A stretch of DNA of 64,000 nt from contig JAOPGA020000797.1 of assembly GCA_026419775.2 (NCBI GenBank), positions 62,001 through 126,000 of the forward strand, written 5' to 3'. Origin of the DNA: Acrasis kona. Lineage: Eukaryota; Heterolobosea; Eutetramitea; Acrasida; Acrasidae. Below are positions 20,777 through 31,966 of the stretch, piece by piece; within the stretch, counting starts at the first letter, position 1, and each line of letters opens with the position of its first letter. The notes under the pieces were generated by a model that saw only the letters and a list, made by a program, of their open reading frames with translations, was not told the origin of the DNA and made no database searches. Position numbers and translations under genes: made by a program.

Positions 20777-22360
20777 ATGCTACAACATGATATTGACAAA
20801 GAACAAGACATCAATTATAGACAGAAAAAATACTTATCTGCACTCAAATCGGATTGTAGATACTTTGTCTACATGCTAGGTGAGGCACAACATCAACAAA
20901 ACCTTCTACACATTGCCAATAAAAATCTACTGAATGACAAATACGAACTGAATAAATTAGTCAGAGACCTTAAAGAAGAGGTCTACCTCCTTAAAAATAG
21001 AGGGGTAAGTTCTTGCTTCAAGTTAAAATTAATCTTTGTAGGGTGAAGAGAGGTTGAAGAAGCTTCGCGGAAAGCTTCTCCAAAAAAAAACTGAGATGTT
21101 AGAAAAGTTGGAACGTGAGTATCTAACTGTGCTTCACGATCGAGATAGTCTCTCAATCGAACTACAAGATTTAAAACGTATCGTAACACTAGATGTTTTT
21201 CACTTAATCTCTAGGTAAAAGTGAGGTTATCGCTAATTCTTACAAAGCTGAAAGCGATGAGCTAAACATTCAGTTAGTAGACACAACCAGACTAGCGGAG
21301 TGTAGGTTAAAATCAGAGAAAGACCACCTTGATCGTATAAAGAAGCTAGAAAATGAATTGTCTAGCGTAGGGTTGGAGCTGTCAGAATGCAGGGTACAAC
21401 TATCTACCTCCATTTCTGCATCAAACGAATTGAAATTAAAGACCAATTACATGAAGGAACAATCAAAAGACAGTCAGGCAGTGACACTAAAATTGTTTGT
21501 TCGACATTGTTTGTTCGATCTAATTTTCTAGAGAGCAGGATTGTATTCAGTACCATAATAAAGTTATACAGCTTGAATCAGAGCTAACTTTATCGAGAGC
21601 TGAAAATTCAGCTTTAAAAAATCAAATCGATGAAATGGTCACAATCCAATCGGACGAGACGGAGGGACTCAAGCACACAATAAAAGAGCTACAAACTTTA
21701 CAAGCTATTAAGAAAGAGTGCAGCGAATGTGATGAGCATGTTAGAACCATTCAGGATCTAAAATTGAGCGAAGAGAGATTACGAAAAGAGCTTGTACAAG
21801 AAAGATTTAACACTGTCAATCAAATACTTTACAAGGATGAGCAGTTTCTTAGAGAGAAAGAGACACAGGAGTCACTGTTGCAGCAAATACAGGCTGATAA
21901 TAAATTATTAACAATACAGATAACCGAAATAACCAAAAGAGATGAAGAAATGCTTACATCCAGTTTTGAGCTCAAACAAAAGCTTGATGAAAGCACTCAG
22001 CAAATTGAAGCACAGCAGAGCAATATACAGAACTTGAATCAAATGATATTGAGACATAAAAAGAAAATAAAACAGGAGAGGAAAAAATCGCTTGTTGCCC
22101 AAGAGGAACTCAAGTTATTAGAGATCGAAAGAAATAGACTCATAACGGGTGAGAAGAAATTTATTGAGGACAATAATAAAAAGCTCAATGTGATCCAAAT
22201 CCAGAAGCAAAAGATTGAGATGGAGAGAAATAAAACACAGCAAGCAGTTGAAGAAGTGGACAGACTCAACCAAACAATTATGCTAAAGGACTCACAAATT
22301 AAGTCGCTTCGCACTCAAATGACTATTTATCAAGGGATGCGTGAATGTAGTAGTAAATGA
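20777..22360 (+). CDS. Long coiled-coil protein, unknown
   Basis: Four exons (20777-21004, 21042-21177, 21215-21494, 21532-22360) with three introns of exactly 37 nt give 490 residues. Almost the whole length is heptad-rich, Lys/Glu/Gln-rich coiled coil, for example LRKELVQERFNTVNQIL and QTIMLKDSQIKSLRTQM. There is no recognisable globular domain, signal or membrane segment. Such proteins are often cytoskeletal, centrosomal or tethering factors, but nothing here decides among those. The start at 20777 is the first in-frame ATG and is not independently supported. Confidence 0.75.
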
Positions 22361-22474
22361 CGTATTATTAGTTCTTAATCTTTATCTCTTTACAACGTGA
22401 GTGTTTACAAGCTTTCACAAAGTTATTGGATGTGATTTTGAATGGGCAGACAACGAGGTGGACATTGAGAACGT

Positions 22475-23069
22475 TTATTTCATTACAAATCCATACCAGA
22501 CATCATCACACTGGTCAATCATCCTACGAGGTGACACGGCCAAAATGTTTAGAAATAGCATGGCGAAGAAGAAAGTCGAAGAGACCACCCAACTTCCAAT
22601 TAAATACTGTTGAACGCTGAAGAAGAATGTTGCTGAGTACAAACCACAATCATTTGACCAAATCAATGCCGATATAGATATAAGCATGATTGTACTGACG
22701 AATCCAAGTATAAATCTCAAGCATACATCAACCGAATGCATTAATCCGGACAATATAGACAAGAGACTTCCCGTATAATTTTCAACTGAAACGAACACGA
22801 TATCAAACATTGACAGTATGGCCAACAATAAATCCAACACCCCGATGCTGATAAGGAGGCCCCTTATAGTCGACGCGTCACATGAATCCCTAGTTTTTGT
22901 TGTTTTGAAATGTATCTCCAACACAAAGGCCCACACTGCAAAGCAAGCTGTTGAAATAAATAAAAGCAAAGTAGTAATTATGCTCAATCTGTCACGTTTT
23001 ATTATTTTCTGATAAAAACATAATCTCTTACATTGTCGAAGTTCTAGGCGACAGTATATTTAGTTTCAT
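22475..23069 (-). CDS. Four-helix membrane protein, unknown
   Basis: Two exons (23069-23032, 22988-22475) give 183 residues. Four hydrophobic helices are seen (ITTLLLFISTACFAVWAF, LLISIGVLDLLLAILSMF, FILGFVSTIMLISISALI, WVVSSTFFFAMLFLNILAV), with short loops, an N-sequon (ENYTG) and a Cys in the third loop. The topology is MARVEL- or tetraspan-like but no diagnostic motif is present. The first exon encodes MKLNILSPRTST and splices in frame through GTAAGA/GACAG. Confidence 0.65.
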
Positions 23070-23233
23070 AATTAAATTATAAAAAGATGTACTGAGAAGT
23101 CATGTTTAAAAACGAACCGGTTCGCATCAAATAAACATCTATTTTAATGAAGCGCTTTGTAATCAAAATACAAAATGACACGACTTTTAGAGTAGCGTTA
23201 TAATACAATGTAAACAAGTTTTCAAAAGCATGT

Positions 23234-24148
23234 TCAACGAGTAGTTATAACTTGTGCGTCATAAAAGACAGGTTTCCTGCACACCTTCAGCAAATTACCC
23301 AGATAGTTTATCAAATTAAGTGAGTAGGAATCAACAAGAATGTGAGCATTTTGGTTGACAGAAATGGTGGTGGTGACGTGATCATTAATTTGAACTTCAA
23401 GGCTAAGCATTTTCTGCTTGCCAAAGAATTCAAAATCGCCAAATGTGGCGTCGTTGGCATGTACCATGAACCGAGAGTCTTTATTATATTGTTCGGCAAT
23501 TGCGGTTACGTCCGCATATCCATAAGTAGCGGATAATATCTTTATTCTTACAAAGCGCGTCATGAAGACGAACGAGCCTTCTTGCAGTGAGTGAAGTTTG
23601 TATTGTGTTCCCACTTTATACAACAAAAACAGATTTGTGGATCTGTATTTTGCTTTCGAAGAGAAAAAAGGATCCATAATCCCAAACGCCTCCTTACAAC
23701 ATGTAAATGGCATTTGAGCATCTACGTATCTTCTTACAGAGGCTGTCACGTCTCTCATTCTAAAGTAGGCGCATATTACGGAAATACCCGTCGTGTTTAC
23801 GTCAACATACTTATCGTCCTCTTTACTGTACGAGAAAGTTATTGGAAAATCCTCATACGTGAGCTTGACGTGAATGTGATTTTTGTAGCGGTAGGCAATA
23901 AACAATGTCTTAATGACTTCGGGCCAAGAATCTCCAAATAAATTGTTGTAGTGATTCCTCTTGAATGGGGCTGAGTGACCAACAGACATCAGTTCTTGTA
24001 CTTTCGCGGTGACGTCGGTTAATCCGTAGTTCGCCGCTACTACACTTATATGCTTTTGATTGAGCTGTGCTCTTCTATTATCTGTCCTCACTTTTATGTC
24101 ATCCTCATCGTCAAAGAAGGAACGCACTCTCTTCCTCCCGTTTAACAT
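23234..24148 (-). CDS. Three-repeat beta-domain protein resembling the DnaJC11 C-terminal (DUF3395) domain
   Basis: The frame from the ATG at 24148 encodes 304 residues containing three copies of one domain. Each opens with an (I)xVxxAxYGxxDVTA pattern: VAANYGLTDVTAKVQEL, ICAYFRMRDVTASVRRY and LSATYGYADVTAIAEQY. Each is followed by a loop with FGD or DPFF and paired beta strands. This resembles the domain found C-terminal in DnaJC11 proteins and in stand-alone protist proteins. No J-domain is present. Upstream in frame there is a hydrophobic stretch (FIITAFIIIFKVLLPL) without a start codon, so an N-terminal exon with a membrane anchor may be missed. The function is unknown. Confidence 0.6.
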   Translation of the reverse strand: MLNGRKRVRSFFDDEDDIKVRTDNRRAQLNQKHISVVAANYGLTDVTAKVQELMSVGHSAPFKRNHYNNLFGDSWPEVIKTLFIAYRYKNHIHVKLTYEDFPITFSYSKEDDKYVDVNTTGISVICAYFRMRDVTASVRRYVDAQMPFTCCKEAFGIMDPFFSSKAKYRSTNLFLLYKVGTQYKLHSLQEGSFVFMTRFVRIKILSATYGYADVTAIAEQYNKDSRFMVHANDATFGDFEFFGKQKMLSLEVQINDHVTTTISVNQNAHILVDSYSLNLINYLGNLLKVCRKPVFYDAQVITTR

Positions 24149-24431
24149 AAAGATTGGAAGATTCTTGATTTGTTTTGTAAGTGGCAAGAGGACTTTGAAA
24201 ATGATAATGAAAGCCGTAATGATAAATATGGTTGATTACGATTCAAGTACGATACAAGTTAAGCATTCCAAAGAAGAAGTGATTATGTTGTAGGCATCAT
24301 TTGCACAAACATCTTCAGAAGAAAGATGCTTTTTCGACTAATTTGAAGTTGTTCTATAATTAAACAAAAATGCTCAATCAAAATTGAAAATCTCAATTAA
24401 TCCAAACTTGACTGATTGAGCACGCAACACG

Positions 24432-25968
24432 ATGCAGCCAGCGGTTTACATGTGGGGTAACTGCAAGGATGGCAGAATACCACAAAAATTAGAACAGCAC
24501 ACGAAGGAACGTCAAAATCGCGAACCTCAAAACCAATATAGAACTCCTTGTCGAATTGATCCTAATCTACTCAAAAACTACGGCATAACTAAAATCTCTT
24601 GCTCTAGCGATCACACTTGCTTTCTAACAAGTAAATTTATTGTTGAAACTACCTCTTACATGTAGATACGAATTGTGTTTTTGTGTGTGGAAATAATTCT
24701 TGCGGTAAACTAGGGATAGGAGACGCATCAAATATCTATGAACCCGTTCAAATAACTGATCTTGAAGAAGTCATTGATGTTGAGTGCGGTAGTGCTTATA
24801 CTTTCTTCCTTACAAAACAAGGATATGTGTTCTCTTGTGGAGGTTTGCATCTTTTTTTAAAAATGCCTTAACAAACTTTTAACAGGTAACTGGAGTGGCC
24901 AGCTCGGCCAAGGCGAAATAAGTTTTGGTTTGAACACTCCTTCAATCGTCTCATTCGAGGGCGAAGCACATCCCATCATTCATAAGATTGCTTGTGGCGT
25001 CTACCACACCTTGCTTCTATCCGGAAATGGAATACTATACGCATGTGGGTAAGTAACTTGTAGCTACAATATTAAAACGCTCTTGTAGATGGAACAAATA
25101 TTCGCAACTCGGGTTTGCTAATGATGGAGACGAAGACGAACATCCAGTTTTCAAAAGAGTTCCGCTTCCCTTTAATACCAAACAAGATCGAATCATAGAC
25201 ATGAAGTGTTCTGCTGACTGTTCTGTGCTGCTGTGTGAGTCGGGAACAGTGTATGCAGCTGGGTTGTACATGTTTGGGAACACTCACAAGCTGTCAACTG
25301 GTTTTAATAGGATCAACATTGAAGATCAGCGGATTTCCTACATTCACACTGGCCCAGACTACATGATGTTCATCTCAAGTAAGACTTTATCAATCACAAT
25401 ACATCAACTAACATGAATTATAGCACTTGGGAAAGTATTTTTGTGTGCCTCAAAAGATTCTGATTATGTTGAATTGTTGCCGTCGAGTAGTCTCGTTCAC
25501 ACAATTTATGAGCTGAAGGAATTATCGTCAAAAAAAATAGAGTCATTGCACGGTCATTACAACCAGACGATTGCCGTTTCAAGTAAATGATTACATTCAT
25601 ATTTTTTTAATTTTTTATTAGAAACAGGTCAGCTGCACGTGTTTGGATGTAATTCTAAGGGACAATTGGGTGTAGATAGTGTCAGAGATGTACTGTTCCC
25701 ACCCTTGGAATTAAAGCTAAATAGTGACATTACCTGCTACATTGAAAAAGGATTAAACCTGAACATTGCATGTGGAGAGGAGCACACCACACTGTACTTC
25801 ACAGAAAGAAAACAAAATCCTTCAATTGTATTATTTATGAAAGAACTCGCACAGCGTCAGAGCTCAAACAAATTTTCTGATTTGTGCGTTGTAACATTTG
25901 TTAATAACCCGACAAAGAGTCGAGATCTGGAACCACCAAGGAAAAGACAACGACTACTTTATATGTAA
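24432..25968 (+). CDS. RCC1-repeat propeller protein with trailing BTB-like fragment
   Basis: Six exons (24432-24630, 24666-24842, 24886-25048, 25089-25378, 25424-25582, 25622-25968) give 444 residues. The RCC1 fold shows in repeats such as VYMWGNCKDG, VFVCGNNSCGKLGIGD, SCGGNWSGQLGQG, YACGWNKYSQLGF and VFGCNSKGQLGVD, each with the GxNxxGQLG hallmark. Histidine/alcohol signatures (SSDHTCFL, CGVYHTLLLS, CGEEHTTLYF) close the blades. The last 45 residues include FSDLCVVTF, which looks like the first strand of a BTB domain, then a basic tail. RCC1 proteins act as GTPase exchange factors or ubiquitin-ligase adaptors, and the partner here is unknown. Confidence 0.85.
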
Positions 25969-26144
25969 AAAAGAAATAAATATATTATCTAATTTTTTTC
26001 GCACTCTCAACACATGTGGACTTTTGATGAAAATAGGTATGGACTAAATCTCTGATTGAAATAGACTTTTTATTTCATTCCATCTCAGGTGGTACTGAGC
26101 GGATCAGATTAATCAGCATCTTTTTACAGACTACATAGAACTAT

Positions 26145-27560
26145 TTACATTACAACTGTGTATGCCTTGCTTGTATTTGACCCCAACAACCCTACTTGAT
26201 CCATCCACAAGAAGTCAGTAATTTGTTCCGAAGTTACAATCTGAGCAAGTGAAGGTCCCCCTCGATGAATATCCCATATCCTTAACAAACCATCACAGCC
26301 ACCAGCCATCAAATATCGACCCACCATTGGGTCCTTCGATATGTTGACATGTTGACTGACCCCATTCAAGTGGCCTTGATAAGAGGCGACAGCATTCATT
26401 CTTACAATGGACTTTTTAGAAGACGTGGATCGTATGAAACGAATATCAAACAAAGACAATTCACCATTCATATTACCAACAACGACGGAACCATAATTTT
26501 TTAATTGTAAGATATTATTAATAGGTGACTTTACAAAACAAGTAGAAAAAGAAACACAAGGATCTAAATGTCTATTGGAACCAACCGTCCGTGGATCATA
26601 CAAACTCATCATGCCATCTCTTCTGCCGCACCAAAGTAAATTAGAATCTGATTCGTCGAAACTTTGACACAAAACATCGCTCTTGAATGAATTAATTCCG
26701 ATAATCACTTTTTGAGACGAAAGATCAAAAATGAAACCACCACCCGTTATACCTGCAGATACAACGCCGCTTCCATCGCCACATAGGGCGCTTGTCCAAA
26801 TCTCTTTTTTCAAACAAGTATAAATGGATTGGTGAGTGTAGGGTGCTTGTGGAGTGGGAGAGATTTTAGTGAGGCACAAATCACCATGGCTATTTGCTCC
26901 TCCCATGTGACTGGATAAAACGTACGAATGATTTTGATTTTGATGTGGTAGTACTTGGATGGAGGTGACATCGGATCGGCAAAAGACTTGATGTAGTAGT
27001 ACGATACGAGAGGTGTTTTTTTGGTTGTTGAATTCGAATTGATGTAGATCGATCTGGTTTTTGTTGTGCCCCACAAAATAGTCGAAGCAGGGGTTGCTAA
27101 ATTTGATGCTCTTCAGGTTGCCGATGCTAATGTTTCTGCTGTAAACGTTTTGGGGCATGATGGTCTTCAGTTCATCGCTGAAAAACGTTAGGCACTTTCT
27201 TAGTCTAGAAAATGCAAAATCAGATCGAAACGTTGATTCGTCAACCCTTCCCAACATGCGTTTTTGTAGGTGAGAGATTATGGATCCTCTATCCTCAAAT
27301 TTAGTTTTTTGTTGTTCTTGTTTGTTTGTGGCTTCTTTGGCCACATGTTGTTGAAAAAACGAACTTGTATGGTCAATTCTGAAATATCGCTTTTGTTCAT
27401 GATCGTAATAGTGACCTGGAAGTTGTGGTATATTGGTTTGTCCGCTTGTTGTTGTTCTTATAGCATTTAAAGTTGCTTCGGCTGTTCTCGAAGCTGATTG
27501 AGCTCTTTCTAAACGATTCGCTCGTCTTTTCTTTTGTTTTGGTCTCGTTGACTTGTTCAT
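26145..27560 (-). CDS. DCAF4: WD40 protein, DCAF4 family (CUL4-DDB1 substrate receptor)
   Basis: This intronless gene encodes 471 residues. After a basic N-tail (KQKKRRANRLERAQ) comes LPGHYYDHEQKRYFRI, the signature of DDB1- and CUL4-associated factor 4. WD40 repeats follow. The best are LWCGRRDGMMSLYDPRT and LMAGGCDGLLRIWDIHRGG, whose WDxR-type boxes are the DDB1 contact in this class. It probably recruits substrates to a CUL4 ubiquitin ligase, a role inferred from the family. It is divergent from nothing nearby. The convergent RCC1 gene ends 176 bp away. Confidence 0.8.
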   Translation of the reverse strand: MNKSTRPKQKKRRANRLERAQSASRTAEATLNAIRTTTSGQTNIPQLPGHYYDHEQKRYFRIDHTSSFFQQHVAKEATNKQEQQKTKFEDRGSIISHLQKRMLGRVDESTFRSDFAFSRLRKCLTFFSDELKTIMPQNVYSRNISIGNLKSIKFSNPCFDYFVGHNKNQIDLHQFEFNNQKNTSRIVLLHQVFCRSDVTSIQVLPHQNQNHSYVLSSHMGGANSHGDLCLTKISPTPQAPYTHQSIYTCLKKEIWTSALCGDGSGVVSAGITGGGFIFDLSSQKVIIGINSFKSDVLCQSFDESDSNLLWCGRRDGMMSLYDPRTVGSNRHLDPCVSFSTCFVKSPINNILQLKNYGSVVVGNMNGELSLFDIRFIRSTSSKKSIVRMNAVASYQGHLNGVSQHVNISKDPMVGRYLMAGGCDGLLRIWDIHRGGPSLAQIVTSEQITDFLWMDQVGLLGSNTSKAYTVVM

Positions 27561-27630
27561 TCAAGTATCAAAATTATTTACACGCAACATCTATTACAAC
27601 AAACACCACAAATATTAATAAATTTCATGT

Positions 27631-28330
27631 TTATTCTGCCTCCACAACAGGAAGCTGTACCACTAATTCTCCAATTCCTTCATCATTGATGCGAATAGTG
27701 TTCAGGTTTGAAAGCAGTAACTCGCCGACTCTTGCTAACTGATTATAATCCTCTTCGGTTATGGAAGATTTAGATAATAGATCTCGAGAGTTTTCAACTT
27801 TAGCAGGATCTGGAAGTCCGAACAAAATCACGTTGTCAAGTCCTTCTGTCATGGGTGCTTCTCTAAGGAATGTTAATGATGGTTGCGAATATGATATCTA
27901 CCCATAGTTTTGTTGCCGCATGCCCTGCTCTATAAACGAGTCGTTATCGTCCATTCCAGGACTATGGTTGATGTCTATGAATTTACTTTTGCTGTTGGTA
28001 TTATGCTTTAAATTACATACTTTTGCGTTCTGTTTATAATATTCTGAAACATTTCATTCTCCTTGATCCTTACATCCGTATAACTTTCTGCTTGATTTTC
28101 AGTTTCGTTAGATACCCTTTTTATTTTTAGTAGTTGCCTTTAATGCGTTGTTACTTTTTTTGAGTTGTATTAATCGCGCCGGAACCTGGATTGAGGTTTG
28201 TATTTGTGTTTCTATTTTGAGGTGTTTGTGGTTGATTTACATAAGTACGTTGAATATCTGCCTGCATTCATGTGTTATATAGCTAATGAGCATCGTTGTG
28301 TGATACCTTCTTTGAACCGTTGCATCCCAT
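27631..28330 (-). CDS. LAMTOR1: Ragulator subunit p18/LAMTOR1
   Basis: Five exons (28330-28307, 28261-28155, 28116-28021, 27985-27902, 27862-27631) give 180 residues. LAMTOR1 anchors the Ragulator complex, and thus Rag GTPases and TORC1, on the lysosome. The first exon encodes only MGCNGSKK, a Gly2 myristoylation plus Cys3 palmitoylation signal exactly as in animal p18. The middle has EMFQNIINRTQNKFIDI followed by MDDNDSFIEQGMRQQNYG, corresponding to the conserved helix and EYMDRARQY region. The C-terminus reads YNQLARVGELLLSNLN then GELVVQLPV, matching the family end. All four introns are 35-45 nt and restore one frame, and the lipidation motif confirms the start. Confidence 0.9.
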
Positions 28331-28544
28331 TTTGTTCTCCTTGTAAAATAATGAAGGAAATGATCAACCTAACTTACAAATCTTAAGAGTGCTTAATAAA
28401 TCGTCAGTAGACTTTAATGTTAGTTGTTTTAATCAACTACTATTTATGCAAATAAAATAAACTAACGACAATGTTGGCCTCTTTTATCCTTTCTTAACCG
28501 ATTTCGATTTAACACGTCTTTACAATCACAAACTCACAATTCAC

Positions 28545-30933
28545 ATGTTTGAACATCAAGTAGAAGGCAGGCTAAGAGGAGGTAACAGTGACTCTGTTGC
28601 TAACGAAAGATTCATAAATAAACATGGGGCTGCTGACAGACGTGATAGAAGAAAGAGAAAAAAGCATTTGGATAGAATGGACGAGGTAATTGTTCACACA
28701 ACTAATTTATTCTAACTTGTTGCTAAGATATCCAATCAACTAACAACCCCTTATGCCCCACATCATGCCGGTGCAAAGGAGGACCAAGTGAAGTTCCAAA
28801 AATTAGAAAATCCCAAATCCATGTTCAATGCAGATAGAATGAACAATAGACGAACACTGGCTGATGCTTATGAAATGACTAAGCGAACAAGACGAAATGT
28901 ACGTCTAATTGTGCAACTAAGCTAATTTTGTAGGATGACGACTCTGACGACGAAGATGTAGATTTAGAGTCGAGAGAAGACGTGCACGAAGAAAATACAG
29001 ATTTGATCGAATACTGACATTGATTCGTTGACTACAGGCAACTAAAGAGGTTCTTCCAAGAAGAATCAACTTTTTACCTTCGACCACGCAGGACAGTTAT
29101 GAAAAGCTGTTCAAAAAACTTAAACCTATAAATGGCTCCTCTTCTGACGCGACCCTGTTTGAAATGGAAGTTAACCAAAAAGCAAAAGTTGAAACATCGT
29201 CCGAGCTTGCAGAAATCGCAGGTGACCACGACTCGCCTCTTCAGGCACCATCGTACTTTTTGTTCGAGCCTCACAGGATTAGTGAGATGATGGAGTGGAA
29301 GAACATTCAAAGGGTGGGCGCTGGTCTATATAACTTGGGAAACACATGCTTCATGAACTCTGCTTTACAATGCCTTATATACACTCCACCCCTATATAAC
29401 TACTTAATATCCCGTAAAATCAGACCAAGTAAGTCCTTGGCACGAAAGCACCCTTCTAAACACGATTAAACAGCACAAGGCTTCAACCCACTGAATGAAA
29501 TGAGCAAGTTAGCTCTAAGTATGTTCTCTCAAAAATCAAGTCAGATCGTTTCGCCTAAAGAAATAGCACACAACCTCAAATACATTGGAAAGTTCAGGTT
29601 AGGTAGACAAGAGGACGCCCACGAGTTCATCATTACATTGATCGATAAGATGGAAGACGTCATCATCAAGTCTTACAAGAACAAGTTGGATCGCAGAGTT
29701 GCGGAGACCAACCCTGTCCATCAGGTATTCGGAGGTTACCTACGGTCACAAATCGAGTGCATGGAGTCCAAATACATTTCAAACACATACGATCCATTCG
29801 TTGGCATTAGTTTACAATTAGACAGCGGAAGCACCATAGAAAAATGTTTCAGACAATACATTCAACCAGACATGTTGGAGGGAAAGAATGCTTATCGGTG
29901 TCCATTGACCAAGAAGTTGGAACGTGCCAAGAAGAGTTTGACCATTCATGAGGCACCCCCATGTTTAATTCTACATTTAAAAAGGTTCAACATGTTCGGT
30001 AAAAAGATTGTAAAAAATATTACGTATCAAGAACAACTCCAATTAGATCCATACATGAGCAATGGAGGCAGAGCCAGTTACAAACTTTATGGTGTGTTGG
30101 TTCACAGTGGAAATACTTGTCACAGCGGACATTATTATTCTTTTGTAAAGAACAGCAATGGAGTTTGGTACAAGATGGACGATTCACACGTGAGCCAAGT
30201 AAGTTTGAGTCAAGTATTGGGTCAACATGCCTACGTTTTATTCTACGTGAGAGAAGATTACGATCGACTATCTCCGCCGCCACAAATCAAAAAGACGCCG
30301 ACAAAGAAGGAACAACAACCATCAACACCGGTCAAGAAGGAACAAGAAAAGAACACACCAACCATCATCAAAGCAGAACAACCATCAACGCCAGTCAAGA
30401 AGGAACAAGAAAAGAATTCATTATCCACTCCATCAAAACCAGTCAAGTCAATAACCGACTCACCTTCAAGCTCCTTACAAGAACGAACGCCGGTCAAGAC
30501 ACCTTCGCAACCATTTGCCGATGACGAAGAAATGGTAGCACCAAAAACACCAACACCGTTAGAGGAGGTTCTTCGTAGAAGAAAGAGCATTATCGAAAAG
30601 AGAAGGTTAGGTTTCGATCCAAAACTATTCGAACGTGGAGTCAAGGCATCCATTACCGGTCACGAACTTCAATCATGGGACGAGAATGCTGATCTCAAGA
30701 AGCAAGCAGAACAGTTAGCAGAGTCCATAACCAAGAGCGACAACTCTAGATTGAAGCGTTCTCGCGACTTGTTTGACCAATCGCTTGACAAGGGTAAAAT
30801 CAAGAGGGTGAGAATAAAGAAGGATCCTGAGGATTGGACCAACACCAGATCCAAGTTCCAACGTGCGTATGAGATGAAGAATGAGAGAAGTAAATTTGAA
30901 ATGGAAACTAAAGCTCGGGAAGACAGGGATTAG
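28545..30933 (+). CDS. Ubiquitin-specific protease, USP36/UBP family
   Basis: The proposed model has five exons (28545-28685, 28728-28898, 28934-28981, 29038-29428, 29474-30933) and 736 residues. The USP domain has the Cys box [18 protein letters not shown] (Cys224), the QEDAHEF motif and the His box HSGHYYSFV with [10 protein letters not shown]. It lacks long inserts and resembles USP36/42. These are nucleolar or nuclear enzymes that remove ubiquitin from ribosomal and Pol I proteins. The C-terminal third has three near-repeats of a KKEQ-STPVK type and basic NLS-like stretches. The N-terminal 120 residues come from three exons joined by a weak GTGCAC donor. If that join is wrong, there are two genes, a 5' one ending at 29018 and a USP starting at 29164. 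Confidence 0.85.
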
Positions 30934-31000
30934 GGTATAATAAATATTTTTCTGAAAAAACGTTCTTGTTCGTGGTTGTCTGACTTTACAATTCTTCATC

Positions 31001-31942
31001 ATGTCATCTCAGTATTTTGAACAATACATACCAAAGATTGATGGGAGGTCCCAATGGTTTGAATATGACTTTGCAGAGTTCAAAAACCATCTAATCAATA
31101 TTCAAATTGTTGAAGAGAAGAAAGTCAAATCTCCTGCCAAGAAGAAATCAAAGAATGCATATACACAAACGACTACTTTTGACATTGACAGTCAAGTTTT
31201 AAAAGCACCAGTAACTGAGCTTGGAATTAATTTCAAGCCAGCTAAAAGAAAAAAATACAAAATTAAACAAGGTAGAACAGAGGCATTGGAAGCGTTGTTG
31301 TTAGGGTGGAGAGTTCGGCGAAAGCTATCATCAAGCAAGGGCATTGAATTATCACGTCAATTATTAGATTATAGAAGCGTGTACAAACAAGATGTAGAGT
31401 ATCAGAGCAATTTGAAAAAGCAACTATTAGCTAAAGAGACGGAGTTTTACGATTTTTGTGACGAAACTAGCCCCTACTTGTTTTCATTTGATGCACAAAA
31501 TAAGCAATCCACATTCAAACCAAAACCAAAGAAAACCAAAGTATCAGCTACTCTACCTGCTAAAAAAGCTCCATTTACTTCAACGAAAAAGGCTGAAAGC
31601 GATTTGAAGAAGACAGATAAAAAGAATAACTTTTTAGCTGAATCATCAGAAATAAAGGCAGGACAGCCACAAGTGTCAAAGAGAGTTTTTAAACCAAATC
31701 TATCACCAGCCAAATCGCTAAACTCATCCATAGACGGACAGCAGCCAAAGGAAGAAGTTCATCAGCATAAACTAGATGACTCTTTGGTAGACCGAGAAGC
31801 AAAATTTCCAGAAACAAAAACAAAGTTCGAACAATTCATGGACATGGACGCCATAAGTAAGTTTTACTCTTTCAAAAACAAAATCAAACTTTTAGGTTTT
31901 GAGCAATTAAAGTACAAATTCAGAACCAGAACAACAAAATAA
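31001..31942 (+). CDS. Basic protein with one IQ-like motif, unknown
   Basis: This intronless gene encodes 313 residues starting MSSQYFEQYIP. The sequence is Lys/Ser/Thr-rich and mostly predicted disordered. One helix, ALLLGWRVRRKLSSSKGIELSRQ (about residues 95-117), resembles an IQ/calmodulin-binding motif without the canonical Gln. Four SPAK/SPAKK-type motifs (KSPAKKKSK, LSPAKSLN) suggest phosphorylation or DNA/microtubule contact. No domain was recognised. It lies 67 bp after the USP gene. Confidence 0.6.
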   Translation: MSSQYFEQYIPKIDGRSQWFEYDFAEFKNHLINIQIVEEKKVKSPAKKKSKNAYTQTTTFDIDSQVLKAPVTELGINFKPAKRKKYKIKQGRTEALEALLLGWRVRRKLSSSKGIELSRQLLDYRSVYKQDVEYQSNLKKQLLAKETEFYDFCDETSPYLFSFDAQNKQSTFKPKPKKTKVSATLPAKKAPFTSTKKAESDLKKTDKKNNFLAESSEIKAGQPQVSKRVFKPNLSPAKSLNSSIDGQQPKEEVHQHKLDDSLVDREAKFPETKTKFEQFMDMDAISKFYSFKNKIKLLGFEQLKYKFRTRTTK

Positions 31943-31966
31943 ACACCAAGCTTTACATTAAAAAAT

